The notes: generated by a model from the letters alone, not told the origin. Shown: positions 21,451-32,425, counted from the stretch's first letter. The stretch is DNA of 64,000 nucleotides from Diploptera punctata (GCA_030220185.1 JASPKZ010003844.1:5066001-5130000); one strand, 5' to 3'. Program-made: numbers and translations.

Positions 21451-21690
21451 CCCACTGGCGGAATCGAACTCGGACATTCATGGATGCGCATACATAAGCT
21501 CTCTGTACTTCGCTATTCTGAGCTAATGTTTTCCAATCAGTCTCTGTATAATTAATCTCCCTCAAATCATGGTTAATGTTATTCTCGCACCTCGTTCGTG
21601 GACTGTCTACTTAGTAGGGCTTTCCCTCTGGTTTTCCTACAAGAAGTTTCCATGCCCCTCTATTCCTCATTCGTGCCACGTGAACGGGAC
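21448..21690 (-). mobile_element. LINE family A 3' end (copy 5)
   Basis: Minus strand from CCCACTGGCGGAATCGAAC through the GAGCTAATGTTTTCCAATCA and CATGGTTAATGTTATTCTC phrases typical of this family. The 3' end abuts a TA microsatellite. Confidence 0.85.
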
Positions 21691-22669
21691 GAATGGGAAC
21701 CAATCATCGAAGAAAATAATTAAATATTAGGCCTATTTCAAATTATCAAATACATTATAGATATTTTAAAAGATAATAAAAACTTGTAAAAATGGCTATG
21801 TAGAAAGTATTACCAACCAAAGTCAAGAAAGTGATTCAAATTGTAATTTTTAGTAGGAGAAAATATGAAGTGAATTCAAATTAACAAGCTAGGAACATTC
21901 TATAAGTAGAAATTCGGGTAATGGAAAATTTTCAATGTTCATTAGGGACCAAAGTTAGGCTGATTTGACTTTAGGCCTACATGAAGATTTGTTACGTGAA
22001 TATTTTTCTTCTTATCTTCTTCATAATTTATCTATTGCTATAAATTCAATTGCACTCTGTGTAAAATATATTTTGTGTACGGGATGCATACTGTAGATGT
22101 GCTGTTGCATAAAGAAATATTGTCTGATTTCTCATCTCTCATGATCGCGTTTTTAAGTCTGATTCATGATTTCCTGGGAAGACAACTTGTTAGCAAACAC
22201 CTACACACTCTTCTGCAAGTTGATATTTTATCTCAATCAGGGCTTACCAAATTTTCCATACAATAAATTACAGTTACATGCCATACAACCCATTGGTTCT
22301 ACTCTTGAAATGTCTTTCCATTGACAGTAGGAAGGGGGAAGCAGATCTACGTTATCCTGGTGAAAAAAAAAATCTAAGTTGTATGAATCCTACTTTTTCC
22401 TCATTCTTCCGTTCGTTCAATGGCTTCGCTAGCGTACCCCAACGATACAGAAGTTGTATTTTAGAGAAAATATGTTTAGGGAATTCATGAAGTTTTTTAT
22501 TTATTTTATATTTTATTTTCCGCTCAGTTTCCTAGAAGTCAATTGCTGAATTGTGTTTTCTTCCACTTCTTGGAAACATCCTTAAAATGTTATGAAAATT
22601 ATGTTATTTTTACATGATTGTTTTAATCTAATATTAATTCGCTTTGTTGATCGTTTTCAAAACTCGCGC

Positions 22670-22671
<2 letters not shown>
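21691..22671. other. No recognisable feature
   Basis: No gene or repeat family identified. Frames at 22075-22266 and 22278-22490 have no domain. Two TAGGCCTA octamers occur, at 21728 and 21972. Confidence 0.55.

Positions 22672-22737
<66 letters not shown>
22672..22737. repeat. (GT)n(GA)n compound microsatellite
   Basis: About 42 bp of GT followed by about 22 bp of GA. Confidence 0.95.
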
Positions 22738-22844
22738 TAGCATGTGTTTTTAAAAAATAAAAGCAGCCATTGACACTTTTTGTCAAAGATGAGATTTCGT
22801 TGTCATACAATAGATTTAGATATTTCTCAACCTGGATGTATCTC

Positions 22845-22880
22845 ATATATATATATATATATATATAGGCCTATATATAA
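22845..22880. repeat. (TA)n microsatellite interrupted by GGCCTA
   Basis: A TA run broken once by TAGGCCTA at 22866-22873; TA units continue on both sides. Confidence 0.9.
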
Positions 22881-23006
22881 AGAAAAATGTATGTTTGTGT
22901 TGGAATACTTGGGTAGCTCAAGTCGTTAGAGCGCTAAACGTACAGAGTTTAGAGACTCAGGTTCAAATCCCGACTCAAGCATTCATTTTTCTTTTCATAT
23001 ATATAT
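22873..23006 (+). repeat. tRNA-like core with inverted-repeat flanks (foldback)
   Basis: The core 22904-22983 has box A-like TAGCTCAAGTCGTTAGAGCG, box B GGTTCAAATCCC, an acceptor pairing AATACTTG/CAAGCATT (one mismatch), D-stem GCTC/GAGC, and an anticodon stem CTAAAC/GTTTAG with loop GTACAGA. Flanks continue the pairing: TATATATAAAGAAAAATG (left) against CATTTTTCTTTTCATATATA (right). The T-arm has a mismatch, so a functional tRNA is doubtful; it may be a SINE-like or foldback element. Confidence 0.6.
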
Positions 23007-23363
23007 AAAGTATGTAGAATGTAGAAACTTTTAACTTTCCTGAAAAAAATAACGTTTTTGACAAGGACTGTTTATTTTATTTAAAAAATCTCATTTTTAT
23101 AATTTGTTTATTTTTCCTGTTCTCCTGGACTATTATTCATTTAATAAAGAGAAATTGTAATTTGAGGATCGATCAGCAATTATAACGGAATAAACTCCTT
23201 ACATAGGTTCGGTTATAATTATCTCGAATGACTTCTCATAATAAAAATACTGGAGATGCCTGATGCGTATAATGGAATAGTAAAAACCATAGCTATCTGC
23301 AAATTCGTAGATTCATAGAACTGCTAGTACATTGAATCCAAGAACCATGGGGATGTATTAAAT

Positions 23364-24042
23364 TGACTATTTAACTCATGCCCCAAATGGGAGTCAATGA
23401 CCAATCACGTTTCAATGATTTCTGTATTACAACCAATCAGAGACGTGTTTCACGAAATAATTATCAACGTTAGGATTATCATATATTAAGCAAAGCTCCT
23501 CCTTTTTAATATTCTGAACAGGTCTGACCGTTATTTTGCAGTGACTGAGCCTATAACAAATACGGCTACCAGATTGTATATAATAGTGCTTACATGTCAA
23601 CATTTGTAGCAATTGATTATACCACCAAAAAAAGAAACCACTGTTTGCACTTTCTTAAATGTATACGACATCAAAAATGAATTAATATACAGATTGATGT
23701 GTTTCATTTTTTCTCCACTAGAGAGCATTCTTACAATATTGCGTTCCTTTGGCAATAAATAGTATGATCTGGTTGCAGTGATAAACAAAAGAAGCAGTAG
23801 AAGCGTAGGCTACCTATCGTTTCTCATTAGTTTTCAAACATCACCGTTTACTTTAAATATAAAAATATTTTTAAATAACTGTAGTTAAATAATGATTTGT
23901 GAGTAAACAGCTTTATTTTATTCGTTAAATAGTCCTAACAAATGCCACTCTTGATTTCCAAATTCTCTAGATAAATTCACTCCTCACTTCGTGAGTCGTG
24001 AATTTATCGATAATTTGGAAATCACTCGTGGCATTACTTATG
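23364..24042 (+). repeat. Repeat J (copy 1)
   Basis: About 680 bp matching 41689-42534 in inverted orientation. Shared phrases include TTTAATATTCTGAACAGGTC, AGCAATTGATTATACCAC and GTTTGCACTTTCTTAAATGT. The copies are diverged and differ by indels. Its right end is the long hairpin at 23941-24035. Probably a non-autonomous transposon; class unknown. Frames 23427-23612 and 23597-23788 are within it and not convincing. Confidence 0.8.
23941..24035. repeat. Long hairpin at the end of repeat J
   Basis: Arms 23941-23980 and 23998-24035 are inverted copies from AATGCCAC to AAATTCAC. The loop itself contains CTCAC/GTGAG, so nearly the entire 95 bp can fold. Copy 2 of the repeat has a shorter version of the same palindrome. 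Confidence 0.9.
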
Positions 24043-24494
24043 AAAATCAGTATCTCAGACGAAATGTCACATTTCGCACTGATACATTTCGCATAATTAC
24101 TAGACGTATAAAAAAGTCTTTAACAGAGATGGGTACAGTTTTATCTGTGTGCGTGATTATATAAATGCAAATGGGAGATGAGAAGCTCTAGAAGTGCAAG
24201 ACCAATTCGTGATGTTTGAACATGAAGCGAGCGTTTTATTTAGAGAAATGTCGTGAAGGCACTATAGCATGTTGATACCTTATTAGGAACAGTGATACCC
24301 AGATCACGCCAGGTTCGAATCCCGTCACGATGAATATTTATCTTCTTGGGAGGTGGGCAGATGCGCTCACACTGCTCATCATCACGATGTGTGGTTTCCG
24401 GTCCATACTCCATTTATCAGATTGTGTTACACAACTCTGTAGAAATGAATGGAGATAAACTATGTTTCAGCACACTACTAGTATTTGATGGAGT
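24043..24494. other. No gene; isolated box B-like motif
   Basis: The sequence CCAGGTTCGAATCCCGTCAC at about 24309 resembles a tRNA T-arm, but there is no matching upstream half. Nothing else recognised. Confidence 0.5.
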
Positions 24495-24835
24495 TTTACT
24501 CCATAGCGCGATAGGCCTAGAAGGCCATTCGGCTATCACACGGCTGCTGGACTCACATTCATGTGTGTTAATCGCAGAGGTAGACACCGAGACTGCTGGC
24601 ACATATTTTTATGAATATTTAGGAAAATAACTAACTCTAAATTGCATTAATAATTCAGCCATGTGTGGCCATCATGTCGGATCCCGCAGTCTTATAGCTG
24701 ATTTTCTCAACCTGGAGACGCTACTCATTCATTGTAGCTATCCAAATTCATCACGATATTGGGTGGGAACCAGTCCCATACTGACCGAAATTCCATGAGA
24801 AAATTTATTACCCATCGGGATTCAAATCAAGGTTT
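24495..24835 (-). mobile_element. SINE family B (copy 5)
   Basis: Minus strand; begins TCCATAGCGCGATAGGCCTA, includes ATAGCTGATTTTCTCAACCT and GACCGAAATTCCATGAGAAA, and ends near GGGATTCAAATCAAGG. About 50 bp of extra sequence near 24605-24655 interrupts the consensus. The tRNA head is truncated. Confidence 0.85.
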
Positions 24836-24869
24836 TATTTTTATTTTTTATTTCGGGATTAATTTACAA

Positions 24870-24980
24870 TACAAAAATTCTCCAGTTGTAGCGGTCTTGA
24901 ACATCCTCATCTGTAAGTCCCATTCTTCTCACACCGTTCATCCAACCTTCTTGGTCTTCTCTTTCTTCTTTTCCTATTAA
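24870..24980 (-). mobile_element. LINE RT tail fragment
   Basis: The minus frame reads EGWMNGVRRMGLTDEDVQDR, matching the RW.DGV..DM......DVQDR end of an insect LINE ORF. Confidence 0.6.
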
Positions 24981-25074
24981 AAAAAGTATTATCATCATCA
25001 TTATTATTATTATTATTATTAATATTTTTATTATACAGATTATTACAACTTATTATTAATAAACAAAAAATATA

Positions 25075-25170
25075 AATAAACCAGGGAGTAAGACAAGGGT
25101 GTCCATTGTCACCTGTATTATTTTAATTTATACTTGGACCATGTCATAAATGAATGGCCTTTGATCTGTC
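25075..25170 (+). mobile_element. LINE RT motif-B fragment
   Basis: The plus frame reads GVRQGCPLSPVLF, then after a one-base shift NLYLDHVINEW. This is RT palm motif B (RQGCPLSP) and the segment after it. Isolated fragment. Confidence 0.75.
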
Positions 25171-25866
25171 CGGCATGGGTGAATCTATTAGCAGCAATCT
25201 ACCTATTGCCTCTATAGCTTCTGCTATTTATATGTTTGATGTTTTATCTAATCTTGTTTTTTTATAACAACTTGAAAAATCTATATCAGTTGCCGGAAGT
25301 TTCTTTCTTAATTTTTGTTTTACCCTCCATTCTTCGGTTTCATATAGGCCTACTCTTAACACTTTATACAATACTCCTATATAGACAAATGTGCTTGTTT
25401 GTATTTTTCAGCATTCAGTTTTCCTCCATATTGTAGAGTTTAAATGTTTCGTTTTTTGCTTAATTTTATTCTACATCTAATTTTCTCATCGTTACTATCT
25501 TTGTGATATTAACTTAGGCCTATATTTTTTAAAGTTTTACAAGTTGTTTTACTGTTGTATGAACAATACTATTTCATCGTCCTTTGTGTTGACAGATACA
25601 TATCCAGTTGTCCAAAGTTTCTAAAGTGTTACTTAACATTATATTTATGCTATGATACAAAGACCCAACGAGGATAGAAGACTGGAAGCACTATAGATAG
25701 GCCTATGGAAAATAGTGGAAAATGGACAAATAAGAAACATAGTTGTACTAAAACAAGATGAAAGAAGAATATTGGTGAATTTACAAAAGGAAAATAAAAT
25801 GGCTAAGATAAAACTGTCTGATGAAGAATGCACTTGAAGGAATGGTGGACGCAATAAATTATTAAA
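25171..25866. other. No recognisable feature
   Basis: AT-rich. Three TAGGCCTA octamers in about 350 bp (about 25346, 25514 and 25698). The short frame at 25645-25854 is not recognised. Confidence 0.5.
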
Positions 25867-26097
25867 TTAACTCACTGGCACTATGTATCCTAAGCTAGTA
25901 TTTTCCAGTCATTGACTGTATAATTCATCTCCACAAATCAAGATTATTGTTAATTCCCCACCCAATCCTTAGCCTTCCTACTGGACGCTTTCCTTCTAGT
26001 TTTTCTACCATCATTTCCTGCTACTCTTTCATTTGCACCACATATTCTGCTCATCGCTGTCTACGATACTTGTATGTAATCTGGCTTCCCATAAAGA
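25867..26097 (-). mobile_element. LINE family A 3' end (copy 6)
   Basis: Minus strand from AACTCACTGGCACTATG; recognisable GTATAATTCATCTCC and GTAATCTGGCTTCCC phrases. Strongly diverged, and ends where another LINE tail begins. Confidence 0.75.
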
Positions 26098-26520
26098 GCT
26101 TCTTCTTTTCTTCTTCCTTCCAAGTATTAGGCCAAGGCCTGTTACGATCCTATAGAAAATTTTCCCTCCAGCGTTTCATAGGACGGCCCAGTGATCTTCG
26201 TCCTCTTGGTATATAATTATAAACAGCTTTGGGAATCCGATTTGAACTCATTCTTTCAAAATGGTGTTTCCAATTTAGTTGGTACTGTTTAATATGTTCC
26301 AAAATTGGCGTAGTCTTCAATTCTTTTAAGATATCGGTGTTCCTTTTCCGATCCCATCTGGTGTAACCCGCTGTTCTGCGCATGAATCTCATTTCCCAAG
26401 CCGTTATTCTGCTTTCATGTTGTCTTTTTTAGTGTCCATGCTTCACTACCATAGGTCAACACTGGTCTAGCCAAAGTGTTATATAAACGTAATCTGGTGT
26501 TTTTTTTGTACAAGGGATGG
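26098..26520 (-). pseudogene. LINE RT tail fragment (F3 type)
   Basis: The minus frame 26150-26392 reads MRFMRRTAGYTRWDRKRNTD, then NWKHHFERMSSNRIPKAVYN and GRRSLGRPMKRW. Upstream frames give a TLARPVLTYGSEAW-like segment. This is the C-terminal region after the RT thumb. A CTTCTT tract on the plus strand marks the 3' end. Confidence 0.8.
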
Positions 26521-26654
26521 TTTCATAACTTGATTAATAATTCCTAAACTTTTATTATAAAGAGCATGATGTTAATTGTTACTTAGTAACACTCTTAGGC
26601 CTAATATAGTATTTTTTAGTTTAACATTTTTTAGATAATTTGGCATGATACTTC

Positions 26655-26960
26655 CGTGAGGCGACAGACCTAGAAGGACCTTGGCTTACCAGCTGTCTGC
26701 TGGTCTTACGTCCACATGTGTGATTACAGAGGCGAACAGTCATTGTGCCAGTGTGAGGGTGAGGTAGTCAGCATTTCTGGCTCACGGCCGTTATTGGTTT
26801 ATAGCTACTGCAATACCTCTTGATACTTAGTGGGAACCGCTAAGATACCTGACAAAAATTCATGAGAAAGTTTGTTCCCCCATGGAAACTCGAACTAGAG
26901 CGTTCCGTGGCTCTGCATCAATCCATTATGCCTTAGACGGCTCAATCACGGTGCGGGACA
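26655..26960 (-). mobile_element. SINE family B (copy 6)
   Basis: Minus strand; AGACCTAGAAGGACCTTGGC, CAGCTGTCTGCTGGTCTTAC, TTCATGAGAAAGTTTG and the head end GGCTCAATCACGGTGCGGGA. Box B is diverged. Confidence 0.85.
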
Positions 26961-27704
26961 TTTGGGAAAGTTAAAATTTCATCTGTATGCCTGATAGGAT
27001 GCTTCACAGAGTTGAGATTTTTTTTTTCTGTATTTCTATTTATTAGCAATCATTTGTAGGTTTTACTTCAAAATTTCCCTCATTTGTTAAATATAGATTC
27101 CCATTTAATAATAATATTTCTAGTTTTTATCATATATTTAGTTTTACTGATATTTACTTCCAGTTCTAAATGTTATTTTATAAAATGTTTGTATTGTCTT
27201 TTGGCATTTCCTTATTGTCACCTAATATTACTAGATAGTTGATACTACAATTTGCACCCCTTCTTTATTCTCTAAAGTTTTGATTTTGTACTCTAGTACA
27301 AAACTGAATAGCAGTGTGTGTATCTTTTTCTCCCCTTATTCAATTGTGAATTTCTGAAGTATCTCAAAACTCTACCTTCTTGCACTCTATTCCATTTCAC
27401 CATTAATAGATCCGTAATGAATTAAGAATTGGAGTAAATGAATTTGCTTACGATAAGGCCTATCTAAGGTACAACAAAGTATATCATAATTAAGTTCTCT
27501 TCCAGAAGAGTTGCTTTTATAGTCAACAGATTGAATTATAAACAACTGTTTTCATCATTTGAATTTTTGTTGTAACTTAATCCTTTTCTAATTATTGTAC
27601 TTAAACGTGATTAAGTTGTGCATTCATTTTCTTTTCTATCAATTTTAACAATATCTTAATAGCATTTTGCGCAGAACGATTATTGTGTACGTTCAATAAT
27701 CTTA
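26961..27704. other. No recognisable feature
   Basis: AT-rich, with no identifiable gene. RT-like remnants may be present near 27150-27330 on the minus strand but are too decayed to call. Confidence 0.5.
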
Positions 27705-28800
27705 TAGCTATATAAAAAATGAGTGTGAGTGTCTGTTTGCTTGTTTGTCTGTCTCTCCTTTATGGACTCGAAACTACTTGACCGATTGAATAGGGTTTTT
27801 ACTATCATTTAGAGAATTTTTCTGAGACAATTAACACACACAACATATTACAGTACGTACTGTAGGGCCGAAGCTAAAAAAAATAGGGCATCGGTTTGCA
27901 CTAAAAAAGTAGCTTTTTGGACGTTTAAATGGCTTACGCTGCCTAAACCATAATATCATCAACAACAAGAATTAAGCCCAATGGCCTGTTCCGATCTCAC
28001 TATAGGTCGAATTGGTCCTTCCATCTCTTCAATGGTCTTCCCAACAATCTTCTCCCTTTTGGTTTATAATTATACATTCTTTTTATGCGCTGTTCATTCA
28101 TTCATAGTACGTGCTGAAGGTAAGCATTTTGATAGTATTTTATTCTTTCGTAGATATTAAATATATTAAGTTCTGTTCTTATATCTTCGTTTTTCTTTTT
28201 ATCGGCCCTTTGGTATCCTGCTATTGCTCTCAACATCTTCATTTCTGCAGCCTCTATTTGTTTACCATCTGCCTTTCTTAATGTCCACGTTTCACATCCA
28301 TAGATAAGAGAAGGGAATCCCAATACTTTGTAAAATTTTAAAATAGTTTATTTTCTAGTTTTATTCAATAAAGTACGTTTAATTGTGCCACATAGATAAT
28401 TGAATCGTATTTTAGTGTGTTTATCTAAATTTCTGTCATTACCTAAATGACATCCCAAATAATTAAAATTCTGATCTTGGTCTATAATTACCTTGTTTAT
28501 CACTTTTTGTTTTTATTACACATTTTCCTTTCAGAGCTAATATTTTTGTTTTAGATGTAGATATCTTAATAACCATAACAAATACACCTAATTAATGTAA
28601 TCAAAATCGAATACCTAAAAAAAGTAGTATGTATCTATCTTTTACGGATAACTCACAATAACCATTTTTGTCTTTCAGCTCATTGATGCCAAGATCACGA
28701 TAAGTAGATTTCCGTATAACGCCGCGTAATCAGCACAGGGTATCTAAAAAAATTATAATATAAATTATTCATAATTATTTTTTTCTTTTTTTACTTGAAA
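27705..28800 (+). repeat. Repeat G (copy 3), split by a LINE
   Basis: 27705-27953 and 28571-28800 together match the first part and the module region of 5301-6195: GGCTTACGCTGCCTAAACC, TCACAATAACCATTTTTGTC and AAGTAGATTTCCG. A 617-bp LINE interrupts it within the phrase TAAACCATAACAAATACAC, with TSD AACCATAA. Confidence 0.8.
27954..28570 (-). pseudogene. LINE RT fragment nested in repeat G
   Basis: The minus frame 28102-28323 reads LIYGCETWTLRKADGKQIEA, AEMKMLRAIAGYQRADKKKN and EDIRTELNIF. Lower coordinates give the YNYKPKGRRLLGRPLKRW tail. RT thumb and tail are present; the palm is missing. It is bounded by AACCATAA at 27946-27953 and 28571-28578, so it inserted into repeat G. Confidence 0.85.
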
Positions 28801-29595
28801 GGTATAAATTAAAATAAAAAACCTCAACAATTGACATACGTCTATAAGATTCCTTACGCGATATGATAGGCCTACAGAATGTCTTATAAATAAAATTGGA
28901 GAAATTGTATATTGTGTGATTCACTCTTTATATGCCCAACTGTTGTAGGCGTAATAATGAAGTTTTTAAAATGTGTACCCCTGGTAGCGGTCACTATCAA
29001 TTCTTGTCTGTCCAGCTGAACAAGCATTGTAAGCTCTGTGCCGCCGTCTCAGCCGCCCGTTTGTTCCGTCTTTTAGTGTCAACGAGACGCACAATACATT
29101 GCTTTTATTCAAATTGGAAAACTAGTCTTAGCGTCCTCTGTTTGACCTTCAATGGCAAGCGACTACCGCTAAATTAATTGGGAAGACACATTTGCATATG
29201 TCCTGGTAATTACCGCTTGAAATATATCGCACAAACACGGTTAGATTTATTATTTGGCGAAAACATTTCCCCATTGTCTTTTTTTGATTCTTTTGTTTCG
29301 TTTTCGTAACAAAGTGATATTTCCTCAGTCACTCTTATTGCAGATATAGTCAAAGATTGTGCATGGAATATATTTCCGTTGGCCTTGGGAAACTGGCCTT
29401 AAGGACTTAATAACACAAATAGGGCCTATATGATACTTTGGATATTTCTTAACGGAATCACGTAATTGAGCAACCACGGAGTTGACAATTATTTTGTCCG
29501 AATTTTAGAACTTCATCCATCAGTATCTTCATGTCTTCTCTTCACTCGTTTGGAATATAATATGTTATGCCATCAAATGTATATAGGATGATGGC
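28801..29595. other. No recognisable feature
   Basis: The plus frame 28932-29177 has several Cys residues but no recognisable domain; I do not call it a gene. Confidence 0.5.
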
Positions 29596-30215
29596 CTACA
29601 ACTTGTTCTTCTTCTTTGGCTTTCCCCCACTTATATGTTTGCGTCTTCAGTTTCCATTTATTTCTATCATTCCATTCTCCTTCTTCCAAATTCCTATCAT
29701 CCATTATAGTTCTGACATAAGTTTTCCATTTCCATCTTGGTCTGCCACGTTTATGTCTTCCAGGGGGTGACCATTGGTATATATTTTTTGGCAATCTTTC
29801 ATCTTCCATTCTCTGTACATGGCCATACCATTTATGAGTTTGATTTTCAATCCTTTTAACAACAGATGTGGTGAAATTTATTTTTCTCCAAAGGAATGCA
29901 TTTCTTATTTTATCCTGTCTTTTTTTTAAGGCTTCTTCTAAGATAATCAAATTCAACAGTTCTAATTTTATTATTTTGTAATTCCGTCAAAGACCAAGTT
30001 TCACTTCCATATGATGAAATATTCTGTATTATGTTCTTATAAATTTTCATTTTAGTTTCCTTTGTAATATTTTTGTTCCAAATTATTCAATGTAATGCCT
30101 TAGTTTCATGTTTTGCCATTGTAATTTTAGATGTACATGTGAAAGATACCTACCAAAACATGTAATTATTGATCCAAGATATTTAAAACTTTCACATTTT
30201 TTTTATTTTTCCTAC
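29596..30215 (-). pseudogene. LINE family F4 RT fragment (copy 2)
   Basis: Minus-strand frames run from FKYLGSIIT through ISSYGSETWSLTELQNNKIR to the open frame 29573-29956, with WYGHVQRMEDERLPKNIYQW and GRHKRGRPRWKWKTYVRTIM. This is the RT thumb and C-terminal tail of a non-LTR element; the catalytic palm is absent. It directly abuts a LINE family A fragment of opposite orientation. Confidence 0.85.
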
Positions 30216-30217
30216 AA

Positions 30218-31021
30218 CTTAATGACATTAATGAGCTGTTAGTTTATGGTGATGATGTATTATTAGGCTATAGCGAGGAGATATTAAGGGTCAACATGCA
30301 CATTATATTAGGTAACACTGAGAAATTGACACTTGAAGTAAACATCAATAAAACTAAATATGTGATCGCAGATAGAAATATTTTATATAATGAAAATGGA
30401 CTGTTATGACAAAAGACGGTAATTTTGAAGAAGTAGCTGAATTCAAATATCTAGGAACAATAATTACAAACAGGAATAAGATACAAAAAGAAATTAAACA
30501 TAGACTTAATTCTGGAAATGTATTCTATTATGGATTTCAGGAACTCTAGTGCCATTTTCTCTCAAAAACGTTAAACTGAAGATATATAAATCTGATATTC
30601 TCCCTGTTATATCATATGGATGAGAAACATTGACTATTACTTTAAGGGAGGAGAAAAGATTACGAGTATTTGAGAATAAACTTCTTAGGAAAGGTTTTGT
30701 GCCAAAGAGAGATGCGCAATCAGTCGAATGGAGAAGATTGCATAACGATGAACTACGTGATCTTAATGGGAAAACAGATAAAATAAGAACAATTAAGTCT
30801 CGTAGACTGCGATGGACAGGGCATGTTTTACGAATGGGAATGAAGGAGGGGCATGGGAACTCCTTGTAGGAAAACCAGAGGGAGAGCGCCCCGTGGGAGA
30901 AGAACATAACCATTTGAGAGTAATATATTATTGGAAAACATTAGTTCTAGATAGGGATGTATGGAGAGCTATGTCCGTGAGGCCATGAACCTACGGGGTT
31001 CGATAGTGCCAGTCAGTTAGT
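30218..31021 (+). pseudogene. LINE family A RT fragment with YGDD motif (copy 7)
   Basis: The longest copy of family A together with 55563-56365. It starts LLVYGDDVLLGYSEE, the RT palm motif C (normally YADD), then VNINKTKYVIADR, then decayed thumb frames. The open frame 30630-30869 reads LRVFENKLLRKGFVPKRDAQ and RRLRWTGHVLRMG. It ends ATAGTGCCAGTCAGTTAGTT. Several frameshifts and stops. The overlapping minus frame 30506-30913 is a shadow. Confidence 0.85.
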
Positions 31022-31574
31022 TATTCTGGAATTCTTAAACTGATCATTGTTCACACAGTCAATATTTTCTACTTCCAAACTGTAAGATTATAATATTTTA
31101 TTACTATACTTGAAATCTCACCATTTGTAATTTATATCTTGTGTTCCTACCTCTGCTAATCTTTATTTGTCTTAAACTCTAATTGCCCAAACTTTAGCCT
31201 ATTTTGGGGCCAATATCTTGCACAGATTATTTACCATTAACTTTTACCGATATCTTAATTTGTTGGTTTTCAAAACTTCATGATCAATGTTAATACTTAT
31301 GCTTGTTCCTTTAATAAAATTATTTGCTACTGCACATATAGCGAAACAATAACTTACTGCTACCGTATTTTATATAAAATTTCCAAAGCAGAACGATCAT
31401 ACGGGGAGACCACGCTACAGTTACATGGTTAATTCAGGAAGGGATATTATTAACTATTAGTAAATATGGATGACAACAGTTATCTGTCAAGTAATATTGA
31501 TTGCGTAGCAGCAAATAGTCATACGACTTGTGAAAGCTCTTAAGATGATTAAAATATATATACAGTCAATATGC
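31022..31574. other. No recognisable feature
   Basis: Nothing identified. Confidence 0.5.
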
Positions 31575-32425
31575 CCATTTCACCAATTAATGTTTAAAAA
31601 GGTCAACAAGTTTCCACAGCCAAGCTGTCATTCTCAAGACCAGATATTGACTGAAGACAAAATTGATAATAAATAATAAACAAATTCAGTTAAAAACAAA
31701 CTACGTCACATGACGCAATCATTCATAAGTAAACAATAAAACATAATAAAACTAATCCTCTTTTGTTTCAATTAAAGAAAAGAGGGCGCTGTACGGAATA
31801 GGGCCCTTGTCTTTATTCATGATTTTATCCTTATTTTTATAAATTTCCAAACTTTCAAGGACGTCAAGGAATTTGAAATCAATGACCGAACGAATCAGCC
31901 TAAGGTTACTTTTATTGATAGCATGACCATAATCAGAAATATGCTGGGCAACCCCAGATTTTTCAATTCTGTTAGTCTAAAATGGGCAATATGTTCGTTA
32001 AATCTAGTTAAAATGGATCTTCTGGTCTGCCCAACATATTTCATATCACAGTCATTGCATCCAATTTCATAAATACCGACCGATTTTTTTAAACAATTGA
32101 CTTTATCTTTAGGGTTTCCAAGTACACTATTTAATGTCAAAGTGGAAGTAAAAATTAATTTAGTATCTAATCCTTTGAATATCTTGTTCAAACCTCTAGT
32201 TAAAGAGGGAACGTATGGCATAATTGCAAAATTAGCTTTATTAATAGGAGAATGGAAGGCTGTAGAATCAGTAATAAGTTTTCTAAATTCAAATTTACGA
32301 ATCAAATTATCAATAATATTTTCATTGAAACCATTACACTTAGCGATATCTTTAATGGTTTGTAATTCCTTATTATATCTTAAGATGATGTTAATAAAGG
32401 AATATGGGCCTAATTTTGCTTCCAG
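31575..32425 (-). mobile_element. Penelope-like element, 3' part
   Basis: A GIY-YIG endonuclease-bearing fragment followed on the minus strand by about 180 bp of untranslated sequence. That stretch contains a strong stem (ACAGC/GCTGT) and GGAAAC near 31610-31635, reminiscent of PLE terminal regions. The element is truncated upstream of the endonuclease linker; no RT domain is present. Confidence 0.75.
31752..32425 (-). pseudogene. PLE ORF C-terminus: GIY-YIG endonuclease, one frameshift
   Basis: The open frame 31895-32446 has a linker rich in NGF..N.I..L..KF, then from about residue 124 GIYEIGCNDCDMKYVGQTRR and TRFNEHIAHF. GIY strand (124-126), YVG strand (137-139), catalytic Arg about 148 and a following Glu are visible. 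A single-base loss near 31956-31966 shifts the frame. In the next frame the domain continues as GVAQHISDYGHAINKSNLRL, then LDVLESLEIYKNKD and a stop at 31752-31754, giving the S..HI..H and late Glu elements of the family. GIY-YIG nucleases nick DNA for PLE integration. Upstream RT is missing, so it cannot move itself. Confidence 0.85.

Noticed and set aside
22904..22983. Functional tRNA gene (apparent anticodon ACA)
   Set aside because: Acceptor and T-arm mismatches and unusual loop residues make a working tRNA unlikely; kept as a tRNA-like repeat.
28932..29177. 81-codon Cys-containing open frame
   Set aside because: Cys spacing fits no domain I know and nothing around supports a gene.
30506..30913. 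135-codon minus-strand frame
   Set aside because: Antisense shadow of LINE family A.
31600..31645. Hammerhead-like stem and GGAAAC in the 3' region of the PLE at 31575-32425
   Set aside because: The core reads CTTGAGA rather than CTGANGA, so the conserved residues are not met, despite a good stem.
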